Shown here one piece after another: positions 43,372 through 52,570 of a DNA stretch of 64,000 nt (positions within the stretch are counted from its first letter, which is position 1; every line of letters begins with the position of its first letter). The DNA comes from an uncultured Steroidobacter sp. (lineage in GTDB: Bacteria > Pseudomonadota > Gammaproteobacteria > Steroidobacterales > Steroidobacteraceae), in contig CALLKK010000010.1 of the NCBI GenBank assembly GCA_938008435.1, positions 176,535-240,534 on the forward strand, given 5' to 3'. Under the pieces are notes generated by a model, which saw only the letters and a program-made list of their open reading frames with translations, did no database searches and was not told where the DNA came from. The translations under genes and the position numbers were made by a program.

Positions 43372-43915
43372 CAGCCCTTTGGCCATCGTCAAGGGTTATC
43401 GCCCTGGCTCGCTCGGCCGCTGCACCGAGATGCACGCGCTCTACTACTCGCGGCACGCCGGCTTCGGCTCGTTCTTCGAAGGCCAAGTCGCCTCCGGCAT
43501 GGCCGAATTCCTCCAAAGAGCCCATCGACATTACAACGGCATTTGGTCGCTCATGCATGGCGAGCGTATCGTCGGCACCATCGCGATCGACGGCGAAGAT
43601 CTCAAACGAGACGCCGCGCATCTGCGTTGGTTCATCGTCGACGAGGCGTATCGCGGTCAAGGCGCCGGCAAGCGCTTGCTGACGGACGCACTGGCGTTCT
43701 GCGATCGCATCGGGTTTCCGGAAGTCGAGCTCTGGACGTTTCGCGGACTCGACGCAGCTCGCCATCTTTACGAGCAAGCGGGATTCGAGCTCGCCGAGGA
43801 ATGTCTCGGCAGCCGCTGGGGCGTGAGCCTGCTTGAGCAACGGTTCCTTCGCCGTTCGAACGGGCTGCAGCTCAGCGAATCGGATGGATTCGTGTCGCCG
43901 GAAGGACTGATATAG
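43355..43915 (+). CDS. GNAT acetyltransferase
   Basis: A 186-residue GNAT protein. The acetyl-CoA loop is RGQGAGKRLL (about 104-113), preceded by the LRWFIVDEAY strand and followed by LYEQAGFE. It overlaps the hydrolase by 17 bases. The short acidic C-terminus (SESDGFVSPEGLI) is unusual. Acceptor substrate not predictable. Confidence 0.88.
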   Translation: MATDADSPLAIVKGYRPGSLGRCTEMHALYYSRHAGFGSFFEGQVASGMAEFLQRAHRHYNGIWSLMHGERIVGTIAIDGEDLKRDAAHLRWFIVDEAYRGQGAGKRLLTDALAFCDRIGFPEVELWTFRGLDAARHLYEQAGFELAEECLGSRWGVSLLEQRFLRRSNGLQLSESDGFVSPEGLI

Positions 43916-43923
43916 GAACGACC

Positions 43924-44397
43924 GTGGATACGACGATGCAAGCCCCGCTCATCGCCAGCGACGCACCGCCGCGCGTGACTCGTTCGAATTACCCCGAGCC
44001 GTTCGCGAGCCGCTTTGACGGACGCACCAAGCGCCCGCTCGGCGAGCTCTTCGGCCTGAAGAACTTCGGCATCAACCTCACGACGCTCGCGCCCGGCGCC
44101 ATCTCGGCACTTCAGCATCAACACAGCAAACAAGATGAATTCGTCTACGTGCTTGAAGGCGAGCTCGTGCTCGTGAGCGGCAGCGACGAATGGACATTGA
44201 GCACAGGCTGGTGTGTCGGCTTTCCCGCAGGAGGCCGCAGTCATCATCTCGAGAATCGCTCGAGCCAGCCGGCCACGTATCTCGAAATCGGCGATCGCAC
44301 TCCCGGCGATCATGTCACCTACCCCTTCGATGATCTCGTCGCCGTTCTGGAGGGGCGCACGTGGCAATTCCGGCACAAGAACGGCGAGCGGTACTAG
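43924..44397 (+). CDS. Cupin-domain protein
   Basis: A 157-residue single-cupin protein: HQHSKQDEFVYVLEGE (metal-site motif 1) and the second motif FPAGGRSHHLENRS. GTG 43924 has AGGAAC five bases upstream; ATG 43936 is an alternative. Proteins like this are common in sugar-phosphate or detoxification operons. It sits between GNAT and GST genes. Confidence 0.85.
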   Translation: MDTTMQAPLIASDAPPRVTRSNYPEPFASRFDGRTKRPLGELFGLKNFGINLTTLAPGAISALQHQHSKQDEFVYVLEGELVLVSGSDEWTLSTGWCVGFPAGGRSHHLENRSSQPATYLEIGDRTPGDHVTYPFDDLVAVLEGRTWQFRHKNGERY

Positions 44398-44399
44398 CC

Positions 44400-45050
44400 A
44401 TGAAACTCGTTGGCGCGCTTTCCTCTCCTTATACGCGGCGTGTCGCGATCGCCATGACCGAGCTCGGGCTGCCCTTCGAGCACGAGGCCCTGTCCGTATT
44501 CGCCGAGCTGTCGAAGTTCAAGGCGTACAACCCCATCGTGCGCGCGCCGAGCTTGCTCCTCGACGACGGCACGTTGTTGTTGGAATCGAATGTCATCATC
44601 GACTACCTGGAGCGCATCGCGGAGGGGCGGAGTCTTTGGCCGAAGGACGAACCCGCACGTCGTCAATGTGCGGCACTCGTCGGCCTGGCCCAAACGGCTT
44701 GCGACAAGACGGTCCAGCTCATTTACGAGCGTGAGCTACGCCCTGCGGAGAATCATTTCGCGCCGTGGATCGAGCGCATCAGAGCGCAACTCACCACCGC
44801 ATGCGAGCTGCTCGAACAGCAGGTTGAACCTACAGCGCTGTGGCTGACGCAAGACCGGCCCACGCTGGCGGGCGTCACGCTCGGCGTAGTAGCCACCTTC
44901 ATGCAGCGCCGCGCGGGTGATGTCTTTGCGCAAGATCGATTCCCAACGCTCTATGCCTTCCGCGATGAAGCAGAGGCGTTGCCCGCCTTTCGCCAGTGGG
45001 CGCACCCCCCGGCGCATGCCACCTTTGGAAAGATTGCGCTATGGCCGTAA
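44400..45050 (+). CDS. Glutathione S-transferase family protein
   Basis: A 216-residue GST: N-domain starting MKLVGALSSPYTRRVAIAM (the Ser/Tyr active-site position), cis-Pro in RAPSLLLDD, ESNVIIDYLE for the glutathione site and the all-helical domain (LAGVTLGVVATFM). It starts 2 bases after the cupin stop and overlaps the dehydrogenase start by 10 bases. The group is close to the small stringent-starvation/GST branch used in dehalogenation or ring-cleavage product conversion. Confidence 0.88.
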   Translation: MKLVGALSSPYTRRVAIAMTELGLPFEHEALSVFAELSKFKAYNPIVRAPSLLLDDGTLLLESNVIIDYLERIAEGRSLWPKDEPARRQCAALVGLAQTACDKTVQLIYERELRPAENHFAPWIERIRAQLTTACELLEQQVEPTALWLTQDRPTLAGVTLGVVATFMQRRAGDVFAQDRFPTLYAFRDEAEALPAFRQWAHPPAHATFGKIALWP

Positions 45051-45946
45051 TGACGACCGGTTTCATCGGCACCGGCCTCATGGGACAACCCATGGCCGTT
45101 CACCTCGCGCGTTCGGAATGGCCGTTGAAGGTGTGGAATCGCACACCGGAGAAGCTCGAGCCCGTGATCGCCGCCGGCGCGCTGCCGGTGCGCAACGTAG
45201 AGGAAATCTTCGCCACGTGCGATGCGATCATTCTGATGCTCGCGTCGTCGACGGCATTGGATGCGGCGCTCGACCGTCACGGCGCGCACTTTCGCGAACG
45301 CGTCTGCGGCAAAGTCATCATCAATACCGCCACCGTGCACCCGGATTACTCCGCAGCGCTTGCAGCGGACATTCGCGCGGCGGGTGGACGCTTCGTGGAG
45401 GCGCCGGTTTCCGGCTCACGCCAGCAGGCGCAGGAACGCCAGCTCGTCGCGATGTTGGCGGGCGATCCTGAGGACGTCGCCATTGCACGCGTGTTGTTGA
45501 GCTACATGTGCAAGGAGTGTTTCGACTGCGGGCTCATACCAGGCGCGCTCAAGATGAAGCTCGCGGTGAACCTGTTCATGATCGTGATGGTCACCGGTCT
45601 CGTCGAAGCCTTCCATTTCGCGGAGCGCGCAGGCATCGATGCGTCCTTGTTCTGCCAGGTGCTTGCGGCGAGCCCGATGGCGAGCCACGTTTCACGCGTG
45701 AAAGCACAGAAACTCGCTACGAAAGACTGGGCCCCGCAAGCAGCGCTCGCGGATGTGCTCAAGAACATCGAGCTCGTGGGCGACGTAACGGCCGACGCGC
45801 AGGCGCCCGCGCCGCTGCTACGAACCTGCCGAGAGCTTTACACCGCCGCGACGAGGTTGAACCTGGGCGCGCTCGATATGGTGGCCGTCGGCGAGGCGCT
45901 GGAGTCGTCGCAGCACACGACGCAGGCTGCAGGCTCTAGACTGTAG
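45041..45946 (+). CDS. Beta-hydroxyacid dehydrogenase (3-hydroxyisobutyrate dehydrogenase family)
   Basis: A 301-residue NAD(P)-dependent enzyme: Rossmann GFIGTGLMGQPMA (about 7-19), substrate strand VEAPVSGSRQQAQ and the catalytic Lys region GALKMKLAVN. ATG 45041 is preceded by GGAAAG; ATG 45050 (TAATG overlap) is also possible. Last gene of the five-gene operon. Its final residues AAGSRL and stop codon lie in a heptamer repeat, suggesting the repeat changed its end. Confidence 0.9.
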   Translation: MAVMTTGFIGTGLMGQPMAVHLARSEWPLKVWNRTPEKLEPVIAAGALPVRNVEEIFATCDAIILMLASSTALDAALDRHGAHFRERVCGKVIINTATVHPDYSAALAADIRAAGGRFVEAPVSGSRQQAQERQLVAMLAGDPEDVAIARVLLSYMCKECFDCGLIPGALKMKLAVNLFMIVMVTGLVEAFHFAERAGIDASLFCQVLAASPMASHVSRVKAQKLATKDWAPQAALADVLKNIELVGDVTADAQAPAPLLRTCRELYTAATRLNLGALDMVAVGEALESSQHTTQAAGSRL

Positions 45947-45954
45947 ACTGTCGC
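45922..45954. repeat. Dispersed heptamer repeat across the dehydrogenase stop codon
   Basis: Heptamers GCAGGCT, GCAGGCT, CTAGACT, GTAGACT then GTCGC, related to the CTGTAGN tract at 24.9 kb. The TAG stop of the dehydrogenase lies inside. A GC-rich GCGCGC/GCGCAC inverted stretch follows at 45963-45978, as in the larger copy. Confidence 0.55.
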
Positions 45955-46039
45955 AAGAGAAGAGCGCGCTACGCGCACTCCTACTACCCGCAAGTCGCGA
46001 GCCGCGAATCACGCGTGCGCAAGCGCGCGCGCATGCATG

Positions 46040-46060
46040 ATACAGTTTGAGAAATTGTAT
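46040..46060. promoter_or_regulatory. Operator-like palindrome upstream of the MocR gene
   Basis: ATACAGTTT (46040-46048) GAG AAATTGTAT (46052-46060): 8 of 9 positions are symmetric. It stands 5-11 bases before the TTG/GTG start of a GntR/MocR regulator and probably mediates autoregulation or control of the operon upstream. Confidence 0.5.
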
Positions 46061-46071
46061 TACGCTTGACC

Positions 46072-47430
46072 GTGGCCAAAGCTCAGAAACCCAAGATTCA
46101 GATCGCCGATGCGCCCGGCGCGCTGCACGAGCGCCTTGCGGATGCCGTCGAGCGATGGATCCGGGCAGAGCAATTCCGGCCGGGCGAGCGCCTGCCGACA
46201 CATCGCGAGATCGCCCGGCAAGCCGGCGTATCGATCGGCACGGTCACGAAAGCGCTCGAGCTGCTGAGCAATCGCGGCATCCTGCGCGGAGAAATCGGCC
46301 GCGGCACCTTCGTCAACGACACTCGCCCGGTTGCGAGCTCGAGCGGCATCATCGACTTGGCCATCAACGGTCCGCCGCACGTGCTCTCGGAAGACACGCT
46401 GCGCGCCGCGGCCGAACGAGCCGTGCGCAACGCGCTCTCTCTTCCGCACGGCGGTTACGCAAGCCAACGCGGCACGGCACAGCAACGTCGCGTGTTCGCC
46501 GACTGGCTGCGGCGCACGCGTATCGATCTACCGGTCGACGATTTGATCCTGACCGTCGGCGTGCAGCACGGCGTACACCTCGCCTTTCAGGATCTTCGGA
46601 CCGTCTCTAACGTCGTCGCGACCGAGAGCTCGACCTTCCCGGGTGCGATCGCCACCGCGCGATCGCTAGGCATGCAGATGGTGCCCGTGCGGCACGACGA
46701 TGAAGGAATGCTTCCACGCGATCTCGATCGCGTGTTACGCGAGACGAACGCGAAGATCGTCTACCTCACGCCGGTCGGTCACAACCCGCTTGGCTTCGAG
46801 ATCGGTAAGGAACGCCGGCGCGACCTGCTGGCAGTCATCGGGAAGCACGACGCCTGGATCGTCGAGGACGACATCTACTTCGTGTACTCGGCGAAGAACG
46901 CACCGACGTTCAAGGAGCTTGCGCCCGAACGGACCTACTACCTCAACGGCATCTCGAAATGTTTGACGCCGCTCATTCGCGTCGGCGTCATTGCCCCGCC
47001 TCAGTCACGGCGCGCGGAGATTGCCAGCGCGTTGCGTGCCCAAGTCTGGGGTCCTGCGCCGTACGGCGTCGAGATGGCCTGCGCCCTGCTCGAGCTCGGT
47101 GCGGATGCGAGCGCGGCGACGACGCTGCGTTCGGAAGCAAGGGCGCGCATTCAGTTGGCCAAACACGCGCTCGGACTCAGATCCCTTCCGATGCCGGACG
47201 GCGCACCGCACCTGTGGCTGCCCATGAAACCCGCGCATGCGGAGAAATTGGCGAGGCTCGCCGCCGAACGCGGCGTGCGCTTGACGCCGCCCGATGCCTC
47301 TTTCGTCGGCGGCGACTTCGGTGGCGGCGTCCGGCTTTCCATCATGGCGCCGCTCACACGCGACGAGCTCGATAGAGCGCTGCGTACCGTTGCAGCGCTG
47401 CTGAACGAGCCTGAGGAAATGGTCGTGTGA
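46072..47430 (+). CDS. MocR-type GntR regulator with aminotransferase domain
   Basis: A 452-residue PLP-binding regulator. The GntR winged helix spans about 12-80 (GERLPTHREIARQAGVSIGTVTKALELL), followed by a fold-type I aminotransferase domain; the PLP lysine is in NGISKCLTP (near residue 297). Starts TTG 46066 and GTG 46072 both fit; ATG is not available. Such regulators bind an amino acid or PLP and usually control the genes beside them, here perhaps the five-gene operon or the small gene downstream. The operator-like palindrome lies just upstream. Confidence 0.9.
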   Translation: MAKAQKPKIQIADAPGALHERLADAVERWIRAEQFRPGERLPTHREIARQAGVSIGTVTKALELLSNRGILRGEIGRGTFVNDTRPVASSSGIIDLAINGPPHVLSEDTLRAAAERAVRNALSLPHGGYASQRGTAQQRRVFADWLRRTRIDLPVDDLILTVGVQHGVHLAFQDLRTVSNVVATESSTFPGAIATARSLGMQMVPVRHDDEGMLPRDLDRVLRETNAKIVYLTPVGHNPLGFEIGKERRRDLLAVIGKHDAWIVEDDIYFVYSAKNAPTFKELAPERTYYLNGISKCLTPLIRVGVIAPPQSRRAEIASALRAQVWGPAPYGVEMACALLELGADASAATTLRSEARARIQLAKHALGLRSLPMPDGAPHLWLPMKPAHAEKLARLAAERGVRLTPPDASFVGGDFGGGVRLSIMAPLTRDELDRALRTVAALLNEPEEMVV

Positions 47431-47699
47431 GCGTCCCGGGCCGCGCGCTTGTCGTTGCCTACGGACCGATTACGCGCGAGCGCATCATCATTGCGCGCAA
47501 ATGGGCCCGGTACTACGGCGGCTTGAACGCCTATCGAGATACCTCGATGTACTTCTTCAGCGCGTCGAAATTCCGTCTGCCCAAAGCAGAAGCCAGATGC
47601 CGTGATGCGGCGTTTCAAGAGCAGTTCGCCTTTCGAAGCGAACACCACGAGCTGAGCGAGATTCGCGAGCTTGATCTGCGAAAGGAACTGGACGCCTAG
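47427..47699 (+). CDS. Hypothetical protein coupled to the MocR gene
   Basis: GTG 47427 overlaps the MocR stop as GTGA. The 90-residue product starts VSVPGRALVVAYGPITRERIIIARKW and has a basic-aromatic N-half and an acidic C-half. No family recognised. The overlap makes translation likely. Confidence 0.6.
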   Translation: MSVPGRALVVAYGPITRERIIIARKWARYYGGLNAYRDTSMYFFSASKFRLPKAEARCRDAAFQEQFAFRSEHHELSEIRELDLRKELDA

Positions 47700-47910
47700 C
47701 AGAAGCCTGAATGACTTGACGATAGCGATGCAACGCCCGTTTCTACGTGCGTCCGAAGAATGGAGACATCAGATGCACAGAAGGGATCAGATTGGCCCTA
47801 TCCGGGCAGAGCTTGCTAAAGAATCGTTTCGGAATCGAGGTGGCCGCAAGAAGACATGCACCATCTGCCGCTTCACATTTATCGCAACGGACAACGTGGG
47901 GATGATTCTT

Positions 47911-47950
47911 AAACAACACGGCGCCGAACCCACGAAGGACCGGCGCCGTG
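47911..47950 (-). terminator. Terminator of the autotransporter gene
   Basis: Minus strand CACGGCGCCG (47950-47941) and CGGCGCCGTG (47926-47917) form a perfect 10-bp stem with a 14-base loop, followed by TTGTTT. It is 29 bases beyond the autotransporter stop. Confidence 0.85.
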
Positions 47951-47978
47951 ACATCCACGCCCGTGATCGACCGATGCG

Positions 47979-50900
47979 TCAGAACCTGACGTTGAAACCG
48001 AGCGAGGCGGAGTGATTGGCTTGATCGCCCGAGAACAGGCCGTCGTAACGCGCGCGAATCGTGGTGACGTTGGACACGCTCCACGCGATACCGGCGCCGA
48101 CGCGGACGCGATCCGCATCGAAGTCCGGGCCGCGGATCTCGAACGTGCCGCCGGTGAACTGATTTTGGACGTCCGGCATGATGTCGGCCAGCGCGTGCTC
48201 CCATACGACACGGCCTTCGAGCGTCACGTGGCGCTGCTCGGTCGACACGGAATGCGTCAATGCGAGACCGAGTCCCGGATCGACGCGCGTCCACTCATCC
48301 GAACGCGTGCGCAGGCTGAACGCTCCGGCGCCCTTTTCCTCGAACGAGCCATGCGTCGACCAGCTCGCGTCGAGCGTGACGAGCGGTGCGAGCTTGGTGG
48401 CAGGCGACAGCTCGAACGCATAAGCCGCTTCCGCCGAGAGGCCCACCGAATGTGTCCAGTACTCGGCTCGCGCGGTCTCGTTCACGGTACCGAAGATGAT
48501 GCCGCGCTCGGTCGACGTGCGGTTGGCGCCATAGGACAGCGACGCCGCGAGCGCCACCGGCCCGTCGACGCGCGCTGCGTACGCGCCAAGATAGAAGCCA
48601 TCGCCCTCCAGCTCCGAGCGGCGATCGTCGATGTCGCCGCGGCTGCGGATGTACCCGAAACCGACGCCGCCGATCGCGCGCCCCGAAGCCACGTCGAACG
48701 CGCTCTCGTAGCCGCCCGCGATACCCGCGTTCCACCAATCGACGCGTGCAGCGTTGCCGTCTGCATCGAGTCGGCCGTACGCGCCGAGCGGCGCTGCCCA
48801 TGCGCCGCGTGCGCCGGCGCTCGCTTGCGTGCCGGACGCAGTGGCCGCCACATCGGCGCCGACGTTGCCCGCGCCGATGCCTGCCACGCTCTGATAGCGC
48901 AGCGTGCGATTGAACAGCGCCAAGGTCTGATCGACGACATGCTGATTGGAGGCGTACACCTCGCCTGACATCGCATCGAATGCTGCATCCACTTCAGCTT
49001 CGCTGACCAGCAGCACCGCGTCGTAGGCAGCATGACCGGCGCCGAGCGCCTGCACCGCATTCGCGGTGGAGCACTGATTGAATGTTGCGTGCGGCAGACA
49101 GAAGCGCGCCACGCGCTCGCTCGTCAGGTAATAGTTCTGTCCGTCGGTGTGACCGATGAAATTGAGCAGCGCGAAATCATCGGTGATCGTCGGATCGGCA
49201 TCGACCGTCAATGCATCCTGCGCGCTCGTGCGGATCACGGTGTAGACCGTGCCCGGCGTGTAGCTGCTGCCGTTGTCGGTGCCGTTCTCCGGCCTCACAT
49301 GAATCGTGACGCCGCTTTCGATCGTGCCGGTATCGGCCACGATGAGATCGTTGTTGACGCCGGCGACATTGCCGCCGTCGTCGAGCTCGACGACATACGT
49401 CGAGCCGCTCGCGAGCGTCAGATGACCTGCGACCGCAGTCGCGGCGGTCGCATATCCCACGGCAGGCGCGCCGGAGGTCGATCCACCGCGCGGAAGTCCC
49501 ATGTACGGCGGCGTAATTTCTGGCGCAGTCACGACGAGCGTGCCGATCGACGCGCCGGGCTCGATCCTGCCGCCGACATACAAGCTTCCGATCTCGCCGC
49601 TACCGGAGAGCGTCGTGCCCGACGAGGTTACGACGAAGCCTGCTACTTTGCCGTCGAGACGCAGTCCGCCCTCGGCCAGCGCCAGTTCGCCCGTGAAGTC
49701 CGAGCCATCGCCGGTGTAGCGCAATACCCCGGCGCCGCGCTTCGTGAGCGCACCCGCACCAAAGAGCGTCCCTGAAAGCGTGACGTTGCCGCCTTCGAGT
49801 CGCAGCGTACCGCCGTTCGTGTCCACGGCGATGCTGCGCGCGCTCGTCATCGCCGAAGCGAACGCAAGCGTGCCGCCGTCCAGCACGATGCCGCCGGCTG
49901 CCGCACCGAGCGCTGCATCCGATGCAACCCGCAGCGTGCCGGCGTTGATGCTCGTGCCGCCGCTATAGCTATTGTTGCCCGTCAGCACCAACGTGCCCAA
50001 ATCGCGCTTGGTCAGGCGGCCGGTGCCGGTGAGCGACGCATCGATCGTGGCGAGCATGCTTTCACCTGCAGCCGTACCGTCGCCGACACGAACCGTCGTG
50101 GCCGCATCGAGGCGAATTGCATCGCCCTCGATCGAATAGCCGTCGACCGCGAACTGCATACCTCCATGCAGCGCAATCGGACCGTCACTGTCGTCGACCG
50201 TCACGACGCCCGGCTCACCGGCGAAGATCAACATCGTCGTCGAATCGAACACACCGTTCGCGCCGCCGTCGGCCGTCGTCCAGTTGGTTGCGGTGGCTGT
50301 CCACGTTCCGGTGCCGCCGTCCACCGCACCGTTCGCCGTCGTGTTCGAGCCATCCCACATGAAGCCCAACGTCGGCGTCTCCGGCTCCGGCGACACAGCC
50401 GACGGGCCGACCAGCAAGTTGACCTGGTTGAGCACGGAAGTCTGCACGGTGAGATTGGACGCATCGTAGCCCGCAGGCACCGACCCGATGTCCAACCCGT
50501 TGTCTGTCAGCGTGCCGCCGTAGTCGATGAGCCGATAGAGGCCCTCGCCGAAGCCGCCGACGTCGATGATGTTGAGCGTGCCGTCGAGCGTGAGATTGCC
50601 TGCCACTTCGATGAGGTCGCTGTCCACGCCGGCGGTTCCGGTGGGGCTACCGAGCTCGAACTCGAGCACGGAGGAAGCATTGAGGAGCAGATCGCCGCCG
50701 ATGGTCATGATGCCTGGCGAATGACCGGGCGCGATCGTGCCGCCCGTCGCAATAACCGTGCCGCCGATTTCGCCGCCGGACAGGCGACCGCCTTCGACTT
50801 GGATATTCCCGCCGAGCCGCTGTTGAATGCTCAGCTCGCCGCCCAACAGGAACGTCGTGCCAGTGAATCCGCTGTTTGCGCCCGACAGGATCGTGTTGCC

Positions 50901-52568
50901 GGCAACGTGGCGAATCGTGCCCCTGCCGGAAATGTCTGCCGCGAACTGGAGCGTCGGTGCAGCGTGGTTGATGACGAACGTTCCATCACCGGCGCCGAAC
51001 GTAATCGAGGCAGCGCCGAGCGTTCCGAGCCCGGCCGGCTCGCCTTCGGCCGCACCGAGGTTCAACACGCCCACCGAGCCGGAATCGCGCGCGATGGTCA
51101 CCGGTCCCGTGCCGCCGGAGGCGACACCGTTCGTGCCGACGCGCACGACACCCTGATCCGTGATGGTCAATGTGCCGCGTCCTTCACGGCCCACGATCAA
51201 GGCTTGGTCGACGATCCACATGCTTTCCTCGCCCTTGACGGTGGCGGTACCGACGGCGGGATCGCTCGCGATGATCGGCTGAACGCCGACGAGGGCGCGT
51301 CTACTCTGTACGACGCCGCCGTCTTCGATGATTAGATCGCCCCAGTTGCCGACATCGAGATAGTCGGTGACGACCCAATACGAGTCGCTGCCGGTCACGA
51401 CCGCTTGTCCGGCACCCTCGTTCAGCAGAGTAGTGCCGATTGAACCTCGTGCGCTCTCGACTCGGCCGCCGTCGGCGATGCGCAGCTCAGCGGGAATGCT
51501 GTAAGCGACGTGCAGCGTATCATCGAAGCTCAGCAACGATCCGCTGCCGGAAATCTCCAGGCGCCCGATCCCCGTACCCGCGCTGCCGACTCTGACCGAC
51601 TTGGTCAGCGTCGAGGGCGCCATGGTGACGATGCCGCCATCGACGATCTGCAACGTGCCCTTGCCGCCGATGCTGAGCACGTCTTGCAGCGTCCAGGTCG
51701 CACCTTCGGAGATCGTCACGGCTCCCGTGCCGAATTCGCCGATGGATCCGCGAGTGCTGATGAGCTCGGCGCCCTGCGTGATGGTGGCGGTGCCCTGGGC
51801 ATTCTGGGTGTATGCGACGCGGAACTCTGTGTCCATCTCGAGTTGAGAGCCCGCGCCGCTCACCAGCAAGGAACCGACCCCTGTGTGGCCGACGGAAACG
51901 GTTCCCGTGGTACGCACGACGCCGCCATCTTCTATCGTGAGACGGCCCTCGCCGCCCGTTGCCCCTGTGCCGCCGACGCTGATATCGCTCGCATCCCAAC
52001 GCGAGCCGGCACCCGTGACAGTGACGATGCCCAGAGACCCGTTGTCGTAACCCAAATTCCCCGAGTACGACGTGACGTAACCGCCGTCGGAAATCGTCAT
52101 CGTTCCGGTACCGCGGTAACCGACGAAGATGCCCGGCCGTTGAGTGACGCTACCCGTGCCCGACAAAGTCACAGCAGAGCCCGCACCCTTGACCTCGAGC
52201 GTGCCCTCCGAGTCAGCGTTCTGCCCGATCGTGACGGTGCCCGTGTTGAAAGGCGGATTAACCTCGCCGCCGTTCTGGACGACGATCGTGCATTCGCCGT
52301 CTTGACCGATGACCAGAGCGTTCGACAGGTTCCACGGACTGGCTTGAGTGCCGCCGCCGCTGCCGTCCACGACGATGGTATTGCCGGCATCGCAAACCTC
52401 GGCGGCCGCAGGCATCGCGAGGGCGAGCGAAACGACGGTCGTCCCGGTGAACAAGGCTGGCCTTCGCCATGAACATGACGCCGCATCGACGTCAGACATC
52501 CGTGCAGCATTGCGAACGATGCGGGCGATCGCCGCGGACAGCAGGCGGCTCGAACGAATCTTGGACAT
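47979..52568 (-). CDS. Large type Va autotransporter with T5SS/PEP-CTERM-type repeats
   Basis: A 1529-residue secreted protein. The long signal region ends AMPAAAE at about residue 56. The passenger (about 60-1230) is a beta helix made of repeats of the T5SS/PEP-CTERM-associated type (VTGAGSRWDASDISVGGTG, LTIEDGGVV) in its first half and autotransporter-associated strand repeats (GTLVLTGNNSYSGGTSINAG) in its second half. The C-terminal barrel (about 1250-1529) ends in Phe after ASLGFNVRF, as required for outer-membrane assembly. The SD site GAGGGAGA lies in the arm of a possible leader hairpin (52572-52639). A terminator follows. Confidence 0.93.
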   Translation of the reverse strand: MSKIRSSRLLSAAIARIVRNAARMSDVDAASCSWRRPALFTGTTVVSLALAMPAAAEVCDAGNTIVVDGSGGGTQASPWNLSNALVIGQDGECTIVVQNGGEVNPPFNTGTVTIGQNADSEGTLEVKGAGSAVTLSGTGSVTQRPGIFVGYRGTGTMTISDGGYVTSYSGNLGYDNGSLGIVTVTGAGSRWDASDISVGGTGATGGEGRLTIEDGGVVRTTGTVSVGHTGVGSLLVSGAGSQLEMDTEFRVAYTQNAQGTATITQGAELISTRGSIGEFGTGAVTISEGATWTLQDVLSIGGKGTLQIVDGGIVTMAPSTLTKSVRVGSAGTGIGRLEISGSGSLLSFDDTLHVAYSIPAELRIADGGRVESARGSIGTTLLNEGAGQAVVTGSDSYWVVTDYLDVGNWGDLIIEDGGVVQSRRALVGVQPIIASDPAVGTATVKGEESMWIVDQALIVGREGRGTLTITDQGVVRVGTNGVASGGTGPVTIARDSGSVGVLNLGAAEGEPAGLGTLGAASITFGAGDGTFVINHAAPTLQFAADISGRGTIRHVAGNTILSGANSGFTGTTFLLGGELSIQQRLGGNIQVEGGRLSGGEIGGTVIATGGTIAPGHSPGIMTIGGDLLLNASSVLEFELGSPTGTAGVDSDLIEVAGNLTLDGTLNIIDVGGFGEGLYRLIDYGGTLTDNGLDIGSVPAGYDASNLTVQTSVLNQVNLLVGPSAVSPEPETPTLGFMWDGSNTTANGAVDGGTGTWTATATNWTTADGGANGVFDSTTMLIFAGEPGVVTVDDSDGPIALHGGMQFAVDGYSIEGDAIRLDAATTVRVGDGTAAGESMLATIDASLTGTGRLTKRDLGTLVLTGNNSYSGGTSINAGTLRVASDAALGAAAGGIVLDGGTLAFASAMTSARSIAVDTNGGTLRLEGGNVTLSGTLFGAGALTKRGAGVLRYTGDGSDFTGELALAEGGLRLDGKVAGFVVTSSGTTLSGSGEIGSLYVGGRIEPGASIGTLVVTAPEITPPYMGLPRGGSTSGAPAVGYATAATAVAGHLTLASGSTYVVELDDGGNVAGVNNDLIVADTGTIESGVTIHVRPENGTDNGSSYTPGTVYTVIRTSAQDALTVDADPTITDDFALLNFIGHTDGQNYYLTSERVARFCLPHATFNQCSTANAVQALGAGHAAYDAVLLVSEAEVDAAFDAMSGEVYASNQHVVDQTLALFNRTLRYQSVAGIGAGNVGADVAATASGTQASAGARGAWAAPLGAYGRLDADGNAARVDWWNAGIAGGYESAFDVASGRAIGGVGFGYIRSRGDIDDRRSELEGDGFYLGAYAARVDGPVALAASLSYGANRTSTERGIIFGTVNETARAEYWTHSVGLSAEAAYAFELSPATKLAPLVTLDASWSTHGSFEEKGAGAFSLRTRSDEWTRVDPGLGLALTHSVSTEQRHVTLEGRVVWEHALADIMPDVQNQFTGGTFEIRGPDFDADRVRVGAGIAWSVSNVTTIRARYDGLFSGDQANHSASLGFNVRF

Positions 52569-52570
52569 TA

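Noticed and set aside
47671..48015. 114-codon open frame after the MocR-coupled gene
   Set aside because: It runs through the autotransporter terminator and into the end of that gene on the other strand; composition is not coding-like.
48012..48968. Open frames on the plus strand through the autotransporter region (this and several more up to 52.5 kb)
   Set aside because: All are opposite the continuous autotransporter frame with its repeats and barrel; no domains in the reverse products.
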